Shown here one piece after another: positions 24,418-35,787 of a DNA stretch of 64,000 nucleotides. The notes beneath the pieces were generated by a model. It saw nothing but the letters and a program-made list of their open reading frames with translations, had not been told where the DNA came from and ran no database searches. The stretch covers positions 8,097,379 to 8,161,378 of the forward strand of contig NC_134439.1 in the NCBI RefSeq assembly GCF_030867145.1. Reading direction: 5' to 3'. The stretch is from Opisthocomus hoazin. Taxonomy: Eukaryota > Chordata > Aves > Opisthocomiformes > Opisthocomidae. Position 1 is the stretch's first letter; each line of letters starts with the position of its first letter. The translations under genes and the position numbers were made by a program.

Positions 24418-25848
24418 GTCTTTTCTCCTTCATGGAGGAAAAATTATTTGAGCACTGCTCCTTCTGATCCATTCCCTAATGCGTCTTTTTGTCCTCAACA
24501 GTTCACAGGTGACAGCTCCTGTTCTGAAGTTAAAGTCTGCAGGTGGAACAGGAATGTTTTTTCTGTTACCAGAAGTCACCAACTTCCAGCCTTCCCCACC
24601 TTGACTGCCTGCCTCTGCTGCCAGGTTGGCCATGGCCTCCATCTTTCCTGCCTTCCTTGCTCTGTGTAGCTTAAGCTCTTGTCTCCACAGAGACAGGCAC
24701 CACTGACACTGCACTGGAAGCAGATCCACTCAAAGTTTCCCTGCCCAAGGCAGACAGGGTTTCTCAGCATTTCTCCTTTGTCACAAAGCTAATGTTCTTT
24801 TGAGCTCCTTAACACTGCGGAGGGGAGAGGTAACCTGTCCTGCAGGGACAGACAGTGCTGGGGAACTCCAACCATCGGTATGCTGCAATATACAGAATTT
24901 CCAAACTGGAGTGAAACAGTCATTTTTGGTCTCTGAAATCTGCAGTAGCAGAGCATGATCTTTTGAGGATCAGGAATTAAAGGGCACAGGAGAGAGCAGC
25001 TGTACCTCAGTGCCTGCTGCCAGGGCACCTCTCCACCTGGGAGCTGTCACTGCTCTGCTAAAGTTAGGCCCTTTCTGGCATGGGGAACCCACGGTTCTGC
25101 GGTGCTTATAGACAGAGAAGTGGAAAGGGCCCCTGCCATGACCACCACATCTTGTTGCAATGAAAGCCAGCTATGTACAGACATGATCATGCTCACCTGC
25201 ATGCAAATCTGTACACACCATGTGTTCAAAGACATCTATCATACACATAAGTGCACCCGTCAAGCAAAAATGCTTACACATTACCATCTGTGGATTCAAC
25301 TAGACACAACCCTGGCAGGGCTGGAGCATCACAGTGTACCTCAAGGCCCAAAACATGGATTGTCTGGGAATCCTCAGACATGGCCTAGAAAGCGAGGGAA
25401 GCCAAGCAGCCTGGGAAATCTCTCCCAAGGATGGTGTTAGAAAGAGAAATGTTGAAACTTGGGACTGCAGTCTATCTACCTGGGAAGAGAAAGACCAGTA
25501 ACAATCAGAGAGGGAAGATGATATGAAACATCTTCACATATGGGAAGCCCCTGAGTGTCTGGTCAAGGATTACAGGGCTTAGAGAAGCTTGGTCTTTCCT
25601 GCAAATGAGGCTGAAAACCCCCCGGAAGTGCACCAAGCCAGTGTCCCTAGCCAGTACAGGACCCCTCTAGCAACTGGTTTGAGTGTTCTGCCTGCAATGA
25701 CATGCGCCTGCCCCAGAAATTTTAGGAACCTCCATTTTAACTCTCAAAACAAGTATCCATGAGGGAATGAGCATGGTATAAACAAAGAAATTAAAAGACA
25801 CCAGGAAACTGAAACACAGCCTGGGATAGCTTACATTTCAGAAGAGCT
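24418..25848. other. Mostly unassigned; last about 220 bp is keratin 5' flank
   Basis: From about 25630 the sequence resembles the distal upstream flank of the other keratin copies (CTGCCTGCAATGACATG, CTGCCCCAGAAAT). Before that nothing is recognised. Confidence 0.4.
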
Positions 25849-25916
25849 TCTCACAAAATTATTAACCCTACCAGGGCTACCTCTGGACCTGGGACAATGC
25901 AAGACCAGTATTAAAG
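25849..25916 (+). promoter_or_regulatory. Degenerate keratin core promoter
   Basis: The conserved block is present as CACAAAATTATTAACCC. The TATA box reads TATTAAAG (25909-25916), against TATAAAAG in the intact genes. Exon 1 and a consensus donor (CCAG|GTAAGT, intron from 25979) follow. One altered TATA base may weaken transcription. Confidence 0.65.
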
Positions 25917-26374
25917 CCAATGCAAATCTTTGGTCTCTCATCCACTTCATTTTTATGCTGCTTCTTCTTGGGAACCAGGTAAGTCCAAAGTCCCTTCTCC
26001 TTCTCATACTCCTACAGGATGAAGCCATGTCTCAACAGACATGTTGGATAATATCTGCTCTGTCCTATGCTGGGGCTTGGTGCTGTCCATCTTGCGAGGG
26101 GAGGCAGGGAAAACACCTAGCCTGGAAAAAGGCTTGGGGTGGGCTGAGGGGACTCTTAGGCTCTTGGCTAGGAAAAAGCTTTCCTGGGTCTGGTTCTCTT
26201 TGCACGGTGCCTAAGGGGAGAGACAAGGAGGTGCGTGGGCCTCTCTGCACAACCTCCGGCTCGCCACTCAGCACATGCGTTGGCTCCCTTGTGTTGGGTG
26301 GACAGGTTACAGGTCACGCACCACCGTGCCCCTTACTGCCCTCTTTCCCAGGTTCACCTCCAGCCCTACGAGAC

Positions 26375-26689
26375 ATGTCCTGCTACAACCAGTGCGTGCC
26401 CTGCCAGCCATGCCAGCCCTGTGGCCCAATCCTGCTGGCCAACAGCTGCAATGAGCCCTGTTTCAGGCAGTGCCAGAGCTCCACCGTCGTCATCGAGCCC
26501 TCCCCTGTGGTGGTGACCCTGCCCGGACCCATCCTCAGCTCCTTCCCATAGAACACCGTTGTGGGATCCTCCACCTCTGCTGCTGTTGGCATCATCCTCA
26601 GCTCTCAGGGAGTGCCCATCTCCTCCGGAGGCTTTGATCTCTCCTGCACTACCAGCTGCTACTGTGGCAGAACATGCCTCCCCTGCTAA
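26375..26689 (+). pseudogene. Feather-type beta-keratin pseudogene with one nonsense codon
   Basis: Aligned with the 104-residue keratins at 42.4 and 44.3 kb it keeps the full length: the same [13 protein letters not shown]-terminus, [14 protein letters not shown], the beta core, and a C-terminus ending CGRTCLPC plus TAA. Codon 59, Gln (CAG) in the other copies, is TAG here (26549-26551), cutting the protein inside the beta core after ILSSFP. Other changes after it are few (for example Ile for Ser in GSIL, and a changed residue in the SRYC tail), which suggests recent loss. The splice acceptor (CCCAG|GTTC, intron 25979-26351) and an ATTAAA signal (27096-27101) remain. A 58-residue truncated product is conceivable but would lack the tail cysteines. 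Confidence 0.88.
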
Positions 26690-27101
26690 AGCCACTGGTG
26701 ATTTCACACGTAAGGACCCCCAAGAAGCTAGAAGATTATGCTGATCAGAGAACCATGAGTGATCGGTCAACACTTTCAGAGCATCCATGTTTACACCTGC
26801 AAAGGAAGGCAGGAGGAGGCACACCTGGGCTCTCTGAAAACATGGCCCATGTATAACTTCTCTGCTTCTCTCTCTTTTTTCTCTCTATTTTCCTCAGTTG
26901 TCTCCTGCTCCCCAGGGCCATGCATTTTTCGAAAACCAACCCTGGAGGTATCTGCTGCCCCCTTCCATTTGTGGTGTAGGCCGTGGAACATTTTTTTGGA
27001 ACTCCACCCTGGCTTCAGGGCAAAGGTTTTTGGATGATCTGGTGCTCCTTGCATCAGAGCGTCCACTTGTTTACCTCATTTCCCTCTTTCATATCATTAA
27101 A

Positions 27102-29228
27102 TTCTGCTGCAATGCAACCTGAGCTTCTGTGTGGTGCTTCCCTTTCAGGAAGTTCTTACAAGCTACACAAGTACAGAAGCATTGTTCTGGTCAAATCACA
27201 TGACATAAGGGCACATGGGCACGCTTCACTATTCTGAGAGGAAGGAGGGGTTGGGGCACACTGCACTGAGTAGCTTTGTGCAGTGTCCCTTGGACCTGAG
27301 GAAGATGATGCCATCTGCCCAAACAACTGCAGCCATCAGGGAATGCCTTGTTGCATCTCTGCCCAGAAATGTCTCCTCAGGCTTGGAGTACATCCTGCAG
27401 ATGGGAAGCCTGTCCTCTACTGACCTCTAAAGGGGGTCTGGGGGCCTGCAGGAAGCCATGAAGGAAGTCAACAGTTACAGAGGGTGTTGGGGAAGGCAGT
27501 TTCTCTTGCTCTGAGTGAAGACAGGTTGAAGAAGTAGGCTCAGACAGAAGATTTCCCTGAAAGAACAGCAGGAATGGGATTGGGTGAATAGCTTCAGGAA
27601 CAGCCCCCCAGAAAGAACATGGCCAGCTGCCAATGGGCACAGACAGGGACAAGGTCCCCATGCAACACCATGATCACCTGGTGCAGTGCCTGGCTTCATC
27701 CAGCTGTTGCACAGACAGGCAGGTCATTCACAAGTTAGTCTTGGCCAGGTCACAGTAAACCACACACTCCAGTACTGATTACATGTGAACCCAACACCCC
27801 CATGGGTCAAGGCAGATCCAGTACCACAATGAGCTCCCAAACTCTCTGGTACCGGAGGTTTCCCAAGTATAGAGTAGTTTACTTTGGGAACAGACCCTCT
27901 AAGACTTCATCAGTGCCAGGACTCAGTTCTGATCCTGAAAGGCCCAGTGTGAGAGTAGATCCCTCTACCTCACCCAGGATGTGGTTGTTACTGTGGGACA
28001 TGCTTCTGCACTCAGCAGCATCTGTGAGTTGTCTCTTTTGGGCAGCTTAGGTTCAAAAGTGATCTCACTAGTTTTGACTGCTGTTCTTGGGCACTGCTTG
28101 AAACAACAGCCCCGGCACATCAGAGTAATTGAGCTGGAAGAGTCTCAGAGAGAAGACTGTAGCTATCCAGGCCTAGGGCTGGTGGAAGTCAACTTACTCT
28201 GGGCAGGAAGCTGAAACCAAGCCAGAAGGTCTTTGACTCTGCATTGAGGTCCCTAATCTACATCCTGGCCTATCCTGTGGAGAGTAAATATTTTCTCACC
28301 ACCCAAGGGCAAAGAGGTAATGACCCTCTCCAGGGCACAAAGTTGCCAATGGTACCCATTCTGCTGTGTCTTTCCTATCTACCCTTTTTCTGCGTCTTTC
28401 CTCAGCAGAGCTGTGCCTTACACCACAACTCATTCAAGGCCAAGGGCAGGAGTGGTTCCCAGAGAGGAGCCTGGAGGTGTGCACATCCAATGTTTCCTGC
28501 CTGTTCACACCACCAGAAAATCAACCTGTGGTCGGGGGCTGCAGGTTGAGTCCAAACATTACTGAAAAAACTTCCATTTCATTAATTCAGAAGAGGTCGA
28601 ATTAATCTAACGTGGCCAGCATTATATGTTTTTCCTGTGAATTTAAATACGGCAGATTGGGATTAGCTCAACTGTTACATTAGTGATTCAACATCCAAAA
28701 ACTAAATCCACAAGTCCCCAGGTCCTAAGGCACTAGAAAGCATCCCAGTAACCATTGTGGGCTGTGGTCTACCGTCTCTGGAAATTCAAAATATGTGCTC
28801 GCTACAAACCCATGCATGAATTCCCCATTTTGCAGCATTACTTCACAATTTATTTCCAGTGCTGAGCTGATGGCAACAGGGCATCGTGTTGTGGAGGCAC
28901 CATAGGAAGTCGATCTTTCCACAGTCCCATGACCCTGTCTCCACACAGATTACACAATGGATTCAAGTCTTTGGCTCACTTCTGTTATTAATGTTCGTGT
29001 CATGGCATCTGTTCACTTCTGTTTTTCACGTCCACTGAGTCTGTGGTAAGGTCATACGGCTTCATTATCAATGACCACATCTAGGTATTCTTTCTTATTA
29101 CACTTGAAAATATCTTTCTTATTACACTTGAAAATATCTTTCTTAGACCTCCTCCCTCCTCTCAAGGTGATGATTAAAACGCTGCACTCCTGAAGAATTC
29201 ATGATCCCCTGGGTGCAGACAACAAATT
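27102..29228. other. Keratin 3' flank, then unassigned
   Basis: About 27236-27430 is similar to the 3' flank of the 44.2 kb gene (about 45060-45240): CATCAGGGAATGCCTTGTTGC matches CATCAGGGCCTGCCTTGCTGC, and TGTCTCCTCAG matches TGTCCTCCTCAG. Beyond that no gene is recognised. At about 29092-29140 a 25 bp unit (TTATTACACTTGAAAATATC...) occurs twice in tandem. Confidence 0.4.
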
Positions 29229-31925
29229 CCTGAATCACAGAATCACAGAATCACAGAATAGTAGGGGTTGGAAGGGACCTCTGGGGGTCATCTAGTCCAA
29301 CCCTCCTGCCGAAGCAGGGTCACCTACAGCAAGCTGCACAGGACCTTGTCCAGGCGGGTCTTGAATATCTCCAGAGAAGGAGACTCCACAACTGCCCTGG
29401 GCAGCCTGTTCCAGTGCTCCATCACCCTCAGAGGGAAGAAGTTCTTCCTCATGTTCAGACGGAACTTCCTGTGCCTCAGTTTGTGCCCATTGCCCCTTGT
29501 CCTGTCACTGGGCACCACTGAAAAGAGCTTGGCCCCATCCTCCTGACACCCACCCTTCAGATATTTGTAAGCATTTATACGGTCCCCTTGCAGCCTTCTC
29601 TTCTTCAGGCTGAACAAGCCCAGTTCCCTCAACCTCTCCTCGTAGGGCAGATGTTCCAGTCCCCTCATCATCCTCGTAGCCCTCCGCTGGACTCTCTCCA
29701 GTAGCTCTTCATCTTTCTTGAACTGGGGAGCCCAGAACTGGACACAGTACTCTAGATGAGGCCTCACTAGGGCAGTGTAGAGGGGAAGGAGAAACCTCTC
29801 GTCCTGCTGGCCACACTCTTTTTGATGCACCCCAGGATCCCATTGGCTTTCTTGGCAGCCAGGGCACACTGCTGGCTCATGGTTAACCTGTCATCCACCA
29901 GGACACCCAGGTCCCTCTCCGCAGAGCTGCTCACCAGCAGGTCCGCCCCAAGCTTGTACAGATGCATGGGGTTGTTCCTCCCCAGGTGCAGGACCCTGCA
30001 TTTGCCTTTGTTGAACCTCATCAGGTTCCTCTCTGCCCAGCTTTCCAGCCTGTCCAGGTCACGCTGAATGGCAGCACAGCCTTCCGGTGTGTCTACCACA
30101 TCTCCCAGTTTGGTGTCATCAGCAAACTTGCTGAGGGTACATTCTAACTCTTCATCCAGGTCGTTGATGAAGAAGTTAAACAAGGCTGGGCCCAGTACTG
30201 ACCCCTGAGGGACACCACAAGTTACCAGCCTCCAACTAGACTCAGCGCCGCTGACGACAACCCTCTGAGTTCTGCCATTCAGCCAGTTCTCAATCCACTT
30301 CACCGACCACTCATCCAGCCCACACTTCCTGAGCTTCCCTAGGAGGATGTCATGGGAGACTGTGTCGAAAGCCTTGCTGAAGTCTAGGTAGACAACATCC
30401 ACGACCCTCCCTTCGTCTACCCAGCCAGTCATGTCATTGTAGAAAGTTATCAGATTGGTCAAGCATGATTTCCCCTTGGTGAATCCACGCTGACTACTCC
30501 TGATAACCTTCTTTTCTTCCACTTGCTTGATGATGGCCTCCAGGATAAGCTGCTCCATCACCTTTCCCGGGATGGAGGTGAGGCTGACCGGCCTGTAGTT
30601 CCCTGGGTCCTCCTTCTTGCCCTTTTTGAAGACTGGAGTGACATTGGCCTTTCTCCAGTCCTCGGGCACCTCTCCTGTCCTCCACGACCTCTCAAAGATG
30701 ATGGAGAGTGGCTCAGCAATGACATCCGCCAGCTCCCTCAGCACTCGTGGGTGCGTTCCATCGGTGCCCATGGATTTGTGGACATCCAGATCACTTAAGC
30801 GATCCCTCACACAGTCCTCCTCGACCAAGGGAAAGTCGTCCTCTCTGTAGGCTTCTTCTCTTACCTCCGGGGCCTGGGATTCCTGAGGGCCAGTCTTAGC
30901 ACTGAAGACTGAAGCAAAGAAGGCATTCAGTAGCTCTGCCTTCTCCGCATCCTCCGTTACCAGGACACCCGCCTCATTCAGCAGCGGCCCCACATTGTCC
31001 CTAGCCTTCCTTTTGCTGCTGATGTAGTTGAAGAAGCCCTTCTTGTTGTTTTTGACATCCCTTGCGAGCTTCAATTCCAGGTGGGCCTTGGCCTTCCTCG
31101 TCGCATCCCTGCATGCTCTCACCACGTTTCTGTACTCTTCCCAAGTGGCCTGCCCCTCTTTCCACATTCCATGGACCTTTCTATTCTGCCTGATCTCCGC
31201 TAGAAGCTCCTTGTTTAACCATGCAGGTCTCCTGCCTCCTTTGCTTGATTTCTTTCTCAGGGGGATGCATTGCTCCTGTGCATGGAAGACGTGTTGTTTA
31301 AAGAGCGACCAGCACTCATGGACCCCCCTGCCTTCGAGAGCCCTGGCCCACGGGATTCCTCCCAGTAGCTCCTTGAAGAGGGCAAAGTCAGCCCTCCTGA
31401 GGTCCAGGGTTTTGATCCTGCTTATCGCCCTGCTTCCTCCATGCAGGATCCTGAACTCGACCATTTCATGGTCACTGCAGCCGAGCCTACCTCCAACCTT
31501 TACATCCTCCACCAATCCCTCCTTGTTTGTTAACACAAGGTCCAGCAGCGCGCCTTTCCTTGTTGGTTCCTCCACCACTTGCATCAGAAAGTTATCATTG
31601 ATGCTCTGTAGGAACCTCCTGGATTGCGTCTGCCTAGCTGTATGGTCTTCCCAGCTGATGTCAGGGTGGTTGAAATCCCCCGTGAGAACCAGGGCCTGTG
31701 ACTGTGAGGCTGCTTGCAGCTGCCTGTAGAAGGCCTCATCAACCTCCTCCTCCTGGTCAGGTGGCCTGTAGTACACACCCACCGTAATGTCACCCTTATG
31801 TGCCTGTCCCTTAATTCTAACCCATAAGCTTTCAACTCGTTCCTCATTTGCCCCCAGGCCAAGCTCAATGCATTCTACTTGCTCCCTCACATATAGAGCA
31901 ACTCCCCCACCTCTCCTTGTTGGTC
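29229..31925 (-). mobile_element. CR1 LINE, long and well-preserved (2.7 kb)
   Basis: The longest CR1 here. The 3' end, with three CACAGAAT repeats, is at 29229 and the truncated 5' end near 31925. The minus-strand frame 31890-29767 (707 residues) starts inside the apurinic endonuclease domain. It has [11 protein letters not shown] (the catalytic GDFN region) and [10 protein letters not shown] (the SDH motif). It runs through the linker into the reverse transcriptase with [36 protein letters not shown] and FADDTKLG. One base is missing near 29795 after VASRTR. The C-terminal part continues in the next frame (29869-29324) to [13 protein letters not shown]. Only one ORF2 break plus the missing 5' part are visible, so it is a young copy. 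It is very similar to the element at the window's end. Confidence 0.95.
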
Positions 31926-32351
31926 TGTCTTTATCTATTTATAATTTTTATTTTATTTACTATTTCATATTTATTTATTATTTGTAACACTTTATAGTGT
32001 TACAACCCATGATTTGACTTATGGGAATGTTACAGGCAGTACTATAGCATGAACCACTCAAACCAATAGAGGACAAGCATCACAAGAAGCAGTGCAACTC
32101 CACACAACACACCACCTCTCCTGTCCTGAGTAACCAGCTTAACAGATGGAGCCCAAACTCACTGACTAAATGAACTCAAAGGACATTTATGGACATTTTA
32201 CAGCCATTATACAAGGGTGGTCCATAGACTAAGGGAATCATGCCTGTGCATATGTCAAAGGATGGGAAAACGGGGTCATGGTGAATAAGGATGTATTGCA
32301 TAATGTGGCACCTGGGCATGATTCAAGTGGTATGGAATAAGGGGTGGCGAA
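31926..32351. other. Short AT-rich unassigned gap
   Basis: An AT-rich run (TTTATTTACTATTTC...) directly follows the CR1 5' truncation point, then unassigned sequence leads to the LTR. Nothing else was seen. Confidence 0.3.
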
Positions 32352-32933
32352 TGTACTGGTTTTGGCTAGGACAGAGTTTGGTTTCTTCATACTAGCTGGT
32401 ATGGGGCTAGGTTTTGCATTTGTGCTGACAATAGTGCTGAAAACACACTGAAGTCTTAGTTATTGCTGTGCAGTTTTTACACAGCCTCAAGGCCATTTCT
32501 GTTTCTCACACTGCCCTGCCAGTGGGTAGGCTGGGGGTGCAGAAGAAGTTGGAAGGAGACACAGCTAGAACAGCTGACCCCAACTGACCAAAGGGATATT
32601 CCATATCCTATGATACCACGCTCAGCAATAAAAGCTAGGGGAAGAAGAAGTAGGGAAGGGAGGCATTCAAAGTTACGTATGTCACTTGTTTTCCCAAGTG
32701 ACCACTGCATGTGATGGAGCTCTGCGTTTCCGGAAATGACTGAACACCTGCCTGCCCATGGGAAGTGGTGAAAGAATTACTTCTTTCAGTTTGCTTGTGC
32801 GTGCAGCTTTTGCTTTACCTGTTAAACTGTCTTTATCTCAACCCATGAGTTTTCTCACTCTCACCCTTTAGATTCTCTCCGGCATCCTACCAGCAGGGGA
32901 GCGAGCAAGAGGCTTTGTGGCTAAACTATGACC
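32352..32933 (+). mobile_element. Solo LTR (avian endogenous retrovirus type)
   Basis: A sequence of about 580 bp. It begins TGTACTGGTTTTGGCTAGG, passes CATATCC/CAATAAAAGCT, then ATTAAAC-type text with CTGTCTTTATCTCAACCC, and ends near CTAAACTATGAC. The order (U3, TATA/AATAAA region, then a TTTATCTCAACCCATGAG tail) is a common avian ERV LTR. No coding region is attached, so it is a solo LTR. The base after the LTR starts a short keratin-intron-like text (AAAAGGTCTAGTATG) also found in the intron at about 39577. It therefore probably landed in a keratin-unit intron. Confidence 0.8.
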
Positions 32934-32999
32934 GACTGCCAAAAGAAGGGAAGAAAATAAAAGGTCTAGTATGAAAGGAGATATGACAACAACACCTCA

Positions 33000-33290
33000 G
33001 CCAAGCCCCAGCCTGTATCCTTCCCACACCTTCTATCCTCCTTCCATCTCCCATGATTAGCAGCCCCATGAAGCAGCGTAGTAAAGTGTCAAGTGTGGGC
33101 TGAGAAATCACGAAGAAGGCAGAGAAAAAGGAAGCGAAGGGGGAGAAAAGTCTTCAGTTTCACCTTGTTCCCAAGGAGATGGGGGCAAGAGGAGTGGATG
33201 AGAGAGTGAGGAGAACAGCCTGCATTTATACTGCTCCTGCACCGCCCCAGGCCCACAGTCACTGCATGGAGGCAGTAATTTTGCAACAGA
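33000..33290 (-). pseudogene. Decapitated keratin gene: promoter, exon 1 and start of intron only
   Basis: On the minus strand this copies the 5' end of the 53.8 kb keratin gene. The promoter text CTGTGGGCCTGGGGC leads to a TATA box (TATAAATG, 33223-33230 on the complement), then exon 1 (CTTGCCCCCATCTCCTTGGG) and a donor-like AACAAG|GTGAAA (exon end at 33164). About 150 bp of intron-like sequence follows (GGCTGGGGCTTG near 33010). The coding exon is absent: the sequence joins the LTR/keratin-intron piece instead. It marks the broken outer edge of the left palindrome arm. Confidence 0.75.
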
Positions 33291-34383
33291 CTCACCTCCA
33301 AAGCAAAATATCCTACCTAATGGCACAGGTTGTGTTTTGATTTTCATCAAGACTGACATTACACTTCCTCATTTCTGACATGCCCACTACACCACAGAGG
33401 CTCATTTCAAGCACCAGAATGGGATGTCCAAAGATTTCCTGAGCTGGAATATGTCGATACAGGCAGAAGACGCGCCCCCAAGTGCTCCAGCAGGAAGCAC
33501 CCCCACAGGAGTCTGTGCAGTTGGAAGACTTGGGTCTCGGGAAATCTGGTGAGATTGTTTTCAAACCCCTGTGCAGGAAGGCATACATCCTCCCACCACA
33601 CATGACTTTCCACCAATGCAGGCCTCTGCTGAGTGCCCAAAGGCTCCTGTGAAATAGGATGTGCTGTGTCCTTCTAGCTTGCTGTCTGTCTCCCTGCTCG
33701 CTCCAGCAGGCACTGGTCACTGCCTCCAAAGGCAGGTGGGGTGTGCTACTGGTTTCAGATCCCTTTCCCCAAGGAAATCTTCTCGGGAGGCATTCGATGG
33801 TTTCTTTGGCAAAGTCATCCCCTCTCCTGGCAGTCTCTGGGGGTCCTCAAACAATGCCCTCAGCAGGCTTGTGGAAGAACGTTACTGTCCTGAAGCCCAT
33901 GATTCCTCAAGAAGCCCTGTTGAGTTGTGTCCCTCCTTGCTACCAGAGGAGTGATTTGGGGCTTGGGACAGCGCCTTGTTCCTCCCACTCTCCTCACACC
34001 ACCAGGCACTTTGGCTGTGCGCTTTGGACCCTGACCTGCATGACACCCAAAGACCTGGCCACTTTTCCAATACACGCTGACCATGCTGTGTCCACACCCA
34101 AGCTGTGGGAGTGCTGGCAAGAAGGTCAGGCTGAGGGCAATGGCCGCTGGGGCTGCCTGGAGCTGCGTACTTGGTTGCAGCCTAGGGCTTGGAAATGGAT
34201 TTCCCAGGGCAGGGGTTGAATTGCCCTGGCTGGAGGGGAATTCAGCCCTGTGTGGGACATGGACCGGCACACAGCATGCATGCCTAGCTTGACATCACAC
34301 CAAAAGGCTGAGAGACGGCCCATCCAAAATGAGAGTGTGACTCGCCATGGGTAGGGAGAGTCTATCCCAGGAAGCCTGCCTAC

Positions 34384-34441
34384 TGAATCACAGAATCAGA
34401 ATGGTAGGGGTTGGAAGGGACCTCTGTGGGTCATCTAGTCC
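34384..34441 (-). mobile_element. CR1 LINE, very short 3' insertion (left arm)
   Basis: About 58 bp containing AATCACAGAATCAGAATGG and GGTCATCTAGTCCAAA, the extreme 3' end of a CR1. The related unit at 61373 lacks it: CCAACTGA joins AGGCATTCCC directly. So this is a tiny severely 5'-truncated insertion made after the units separated. It is mirrored at 52168-52225. Confidence 0.8.
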
Positions 34442-34679
34442 AAAAGGCATTCCCTTGCCCTCCTGGCCCATGTCCCGGCTACCTCCATGCCTGCAGGGTG
34501 GGGAAGTGCTTCACCTCTTTGATGTAGTCTGAGAGCTGCTTTTGTACCCAGGGCCCTTCTGAGCACGTCCCCTCCCTGAGCATCCCCAGGTAAGTGGCAC
34601 TGCAGAGTCCTGCCAACCCTGACTTGTTTGGGAGTTTTGGGAAGTTTCCTTGCCTCTCCAATGGTGCTGGTTCGTCCTT

Positions 34680-35260
34680 CAGTTGGAAGCAACCTCTGCA
34701 CATCATCTCGTCCAAACCCTTCAGCTCAAAGCATGATCAGCCTTTAGAGAACACTAAGGGCCAAGTCCTGTCAAGCTCTGAATATGTGTAAGGATGGAGA
34801 AGCCCGAACTTGTTCATGCAAATTTACCCTGTGTTTTACTACTCTCATGCTGTAAAAGTATTTACTTAGGTTTTTGTGGATTTTCCTGTATTTCATTGTG
34901 TCCCTATTAGCTCTTGTCCCTTCACTGGATAGGTTTCAGAAGAGTCTGGCTCTATGTTTTTTACTTTCTCCCTTCAGCTCTTTTACCCATTCCAAAGAAG
35001 TGTGTCCCACGTCCTTCTCTCCTCCAGGGTGAGCAACCCTGCCTCTTGCAGCCCCTTCTGCCTCAGGGTCTCCAGTTGCTTCATGGGATCTGGGGCCCTT
35101 TGCTGCACTCACATCAGTATGGCCATGCCTCCCTCATACTGGAGAGCCACAAACTGGAGAGCAATGGTGATCTCAGCACAGCTGAGCCAAGAAGAGGGAT
35201 CACCTTCTGCAATCTGATAGCAACGATTTTCCTAATGCAGCCCAAGACGCTGTCAGTGGG
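34680..35260 (-). mobile_element. CR1 LINE, old 3' region (left arm)
   Basis: On the minus strand it has the CR1 C-terminal reverse-transcriptase signature in broken frames: VLGCIRKIVA, then CSKGPQIP, then GCSPWRRE text corresponding to the [11 protein letters not shown] / LFSLEKRR part. A 3' end with GGTTTGGACGAGATGATG and GGTTGCTTCCAAC follows. It is heavily diverged, so old. The mirror copy is at 51349-51929. Confidence 0.65.
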
Positions 35261-35358
35261 GAACATCTGGAGGATACTGCCAAACACACATTTGCGCTTC
35301 AGGTCCTTAGCAGAAAATTTTGCATAAAGCTTTTATTTTCCTAGGGCCCTCAGATATG

Positions 35359-35787
35359 CTCCATCCAGTTGTAGGCACACTTTCCAGCTTGTGGTGGTCA
35401 AGTTGTGCGCAGGGTTGCAGATGGCTTGGTAGCAATCATAGGTTATTATGACGATCAGATCTCTATGAGAGCAAAAAGGTAATGGAAATTATCTAAGCTA
35501 TGCAACCTTCAAAAGAAAGGTCCTCTTTCTTTTGAAACAAGAAAAGGAGGAGAGGTCAGCCACTGTCTTGGGCACTGTGACTGAGGAATCACAGATGCCA
35601 GCATAAGAGGGATTGTTGCACAAGCATGTGGATTTGTGGAGGCATTTGTCATGGACAACAGACAGCACTGTGAAGAAGCTGCGATGATGCTGTACATGGA
35701 GAGGCACAGGAACACAACAGAGAGGAACACTGACATCTATGCAATCGAGAAAATTCCCAGAAGAATCAACTCCTTCACTGCGGTCTG
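35359..35787 (-). pseudogene. Olfactory receptor pseudogene fragment (left arm)
   Basis: Reverse-complement copy of 50822-51250, described there. It has receptor N-terminus, TM2-loop and post-TM3 segments in several frames with stops. Expected function: none. Confidence 0.65.
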
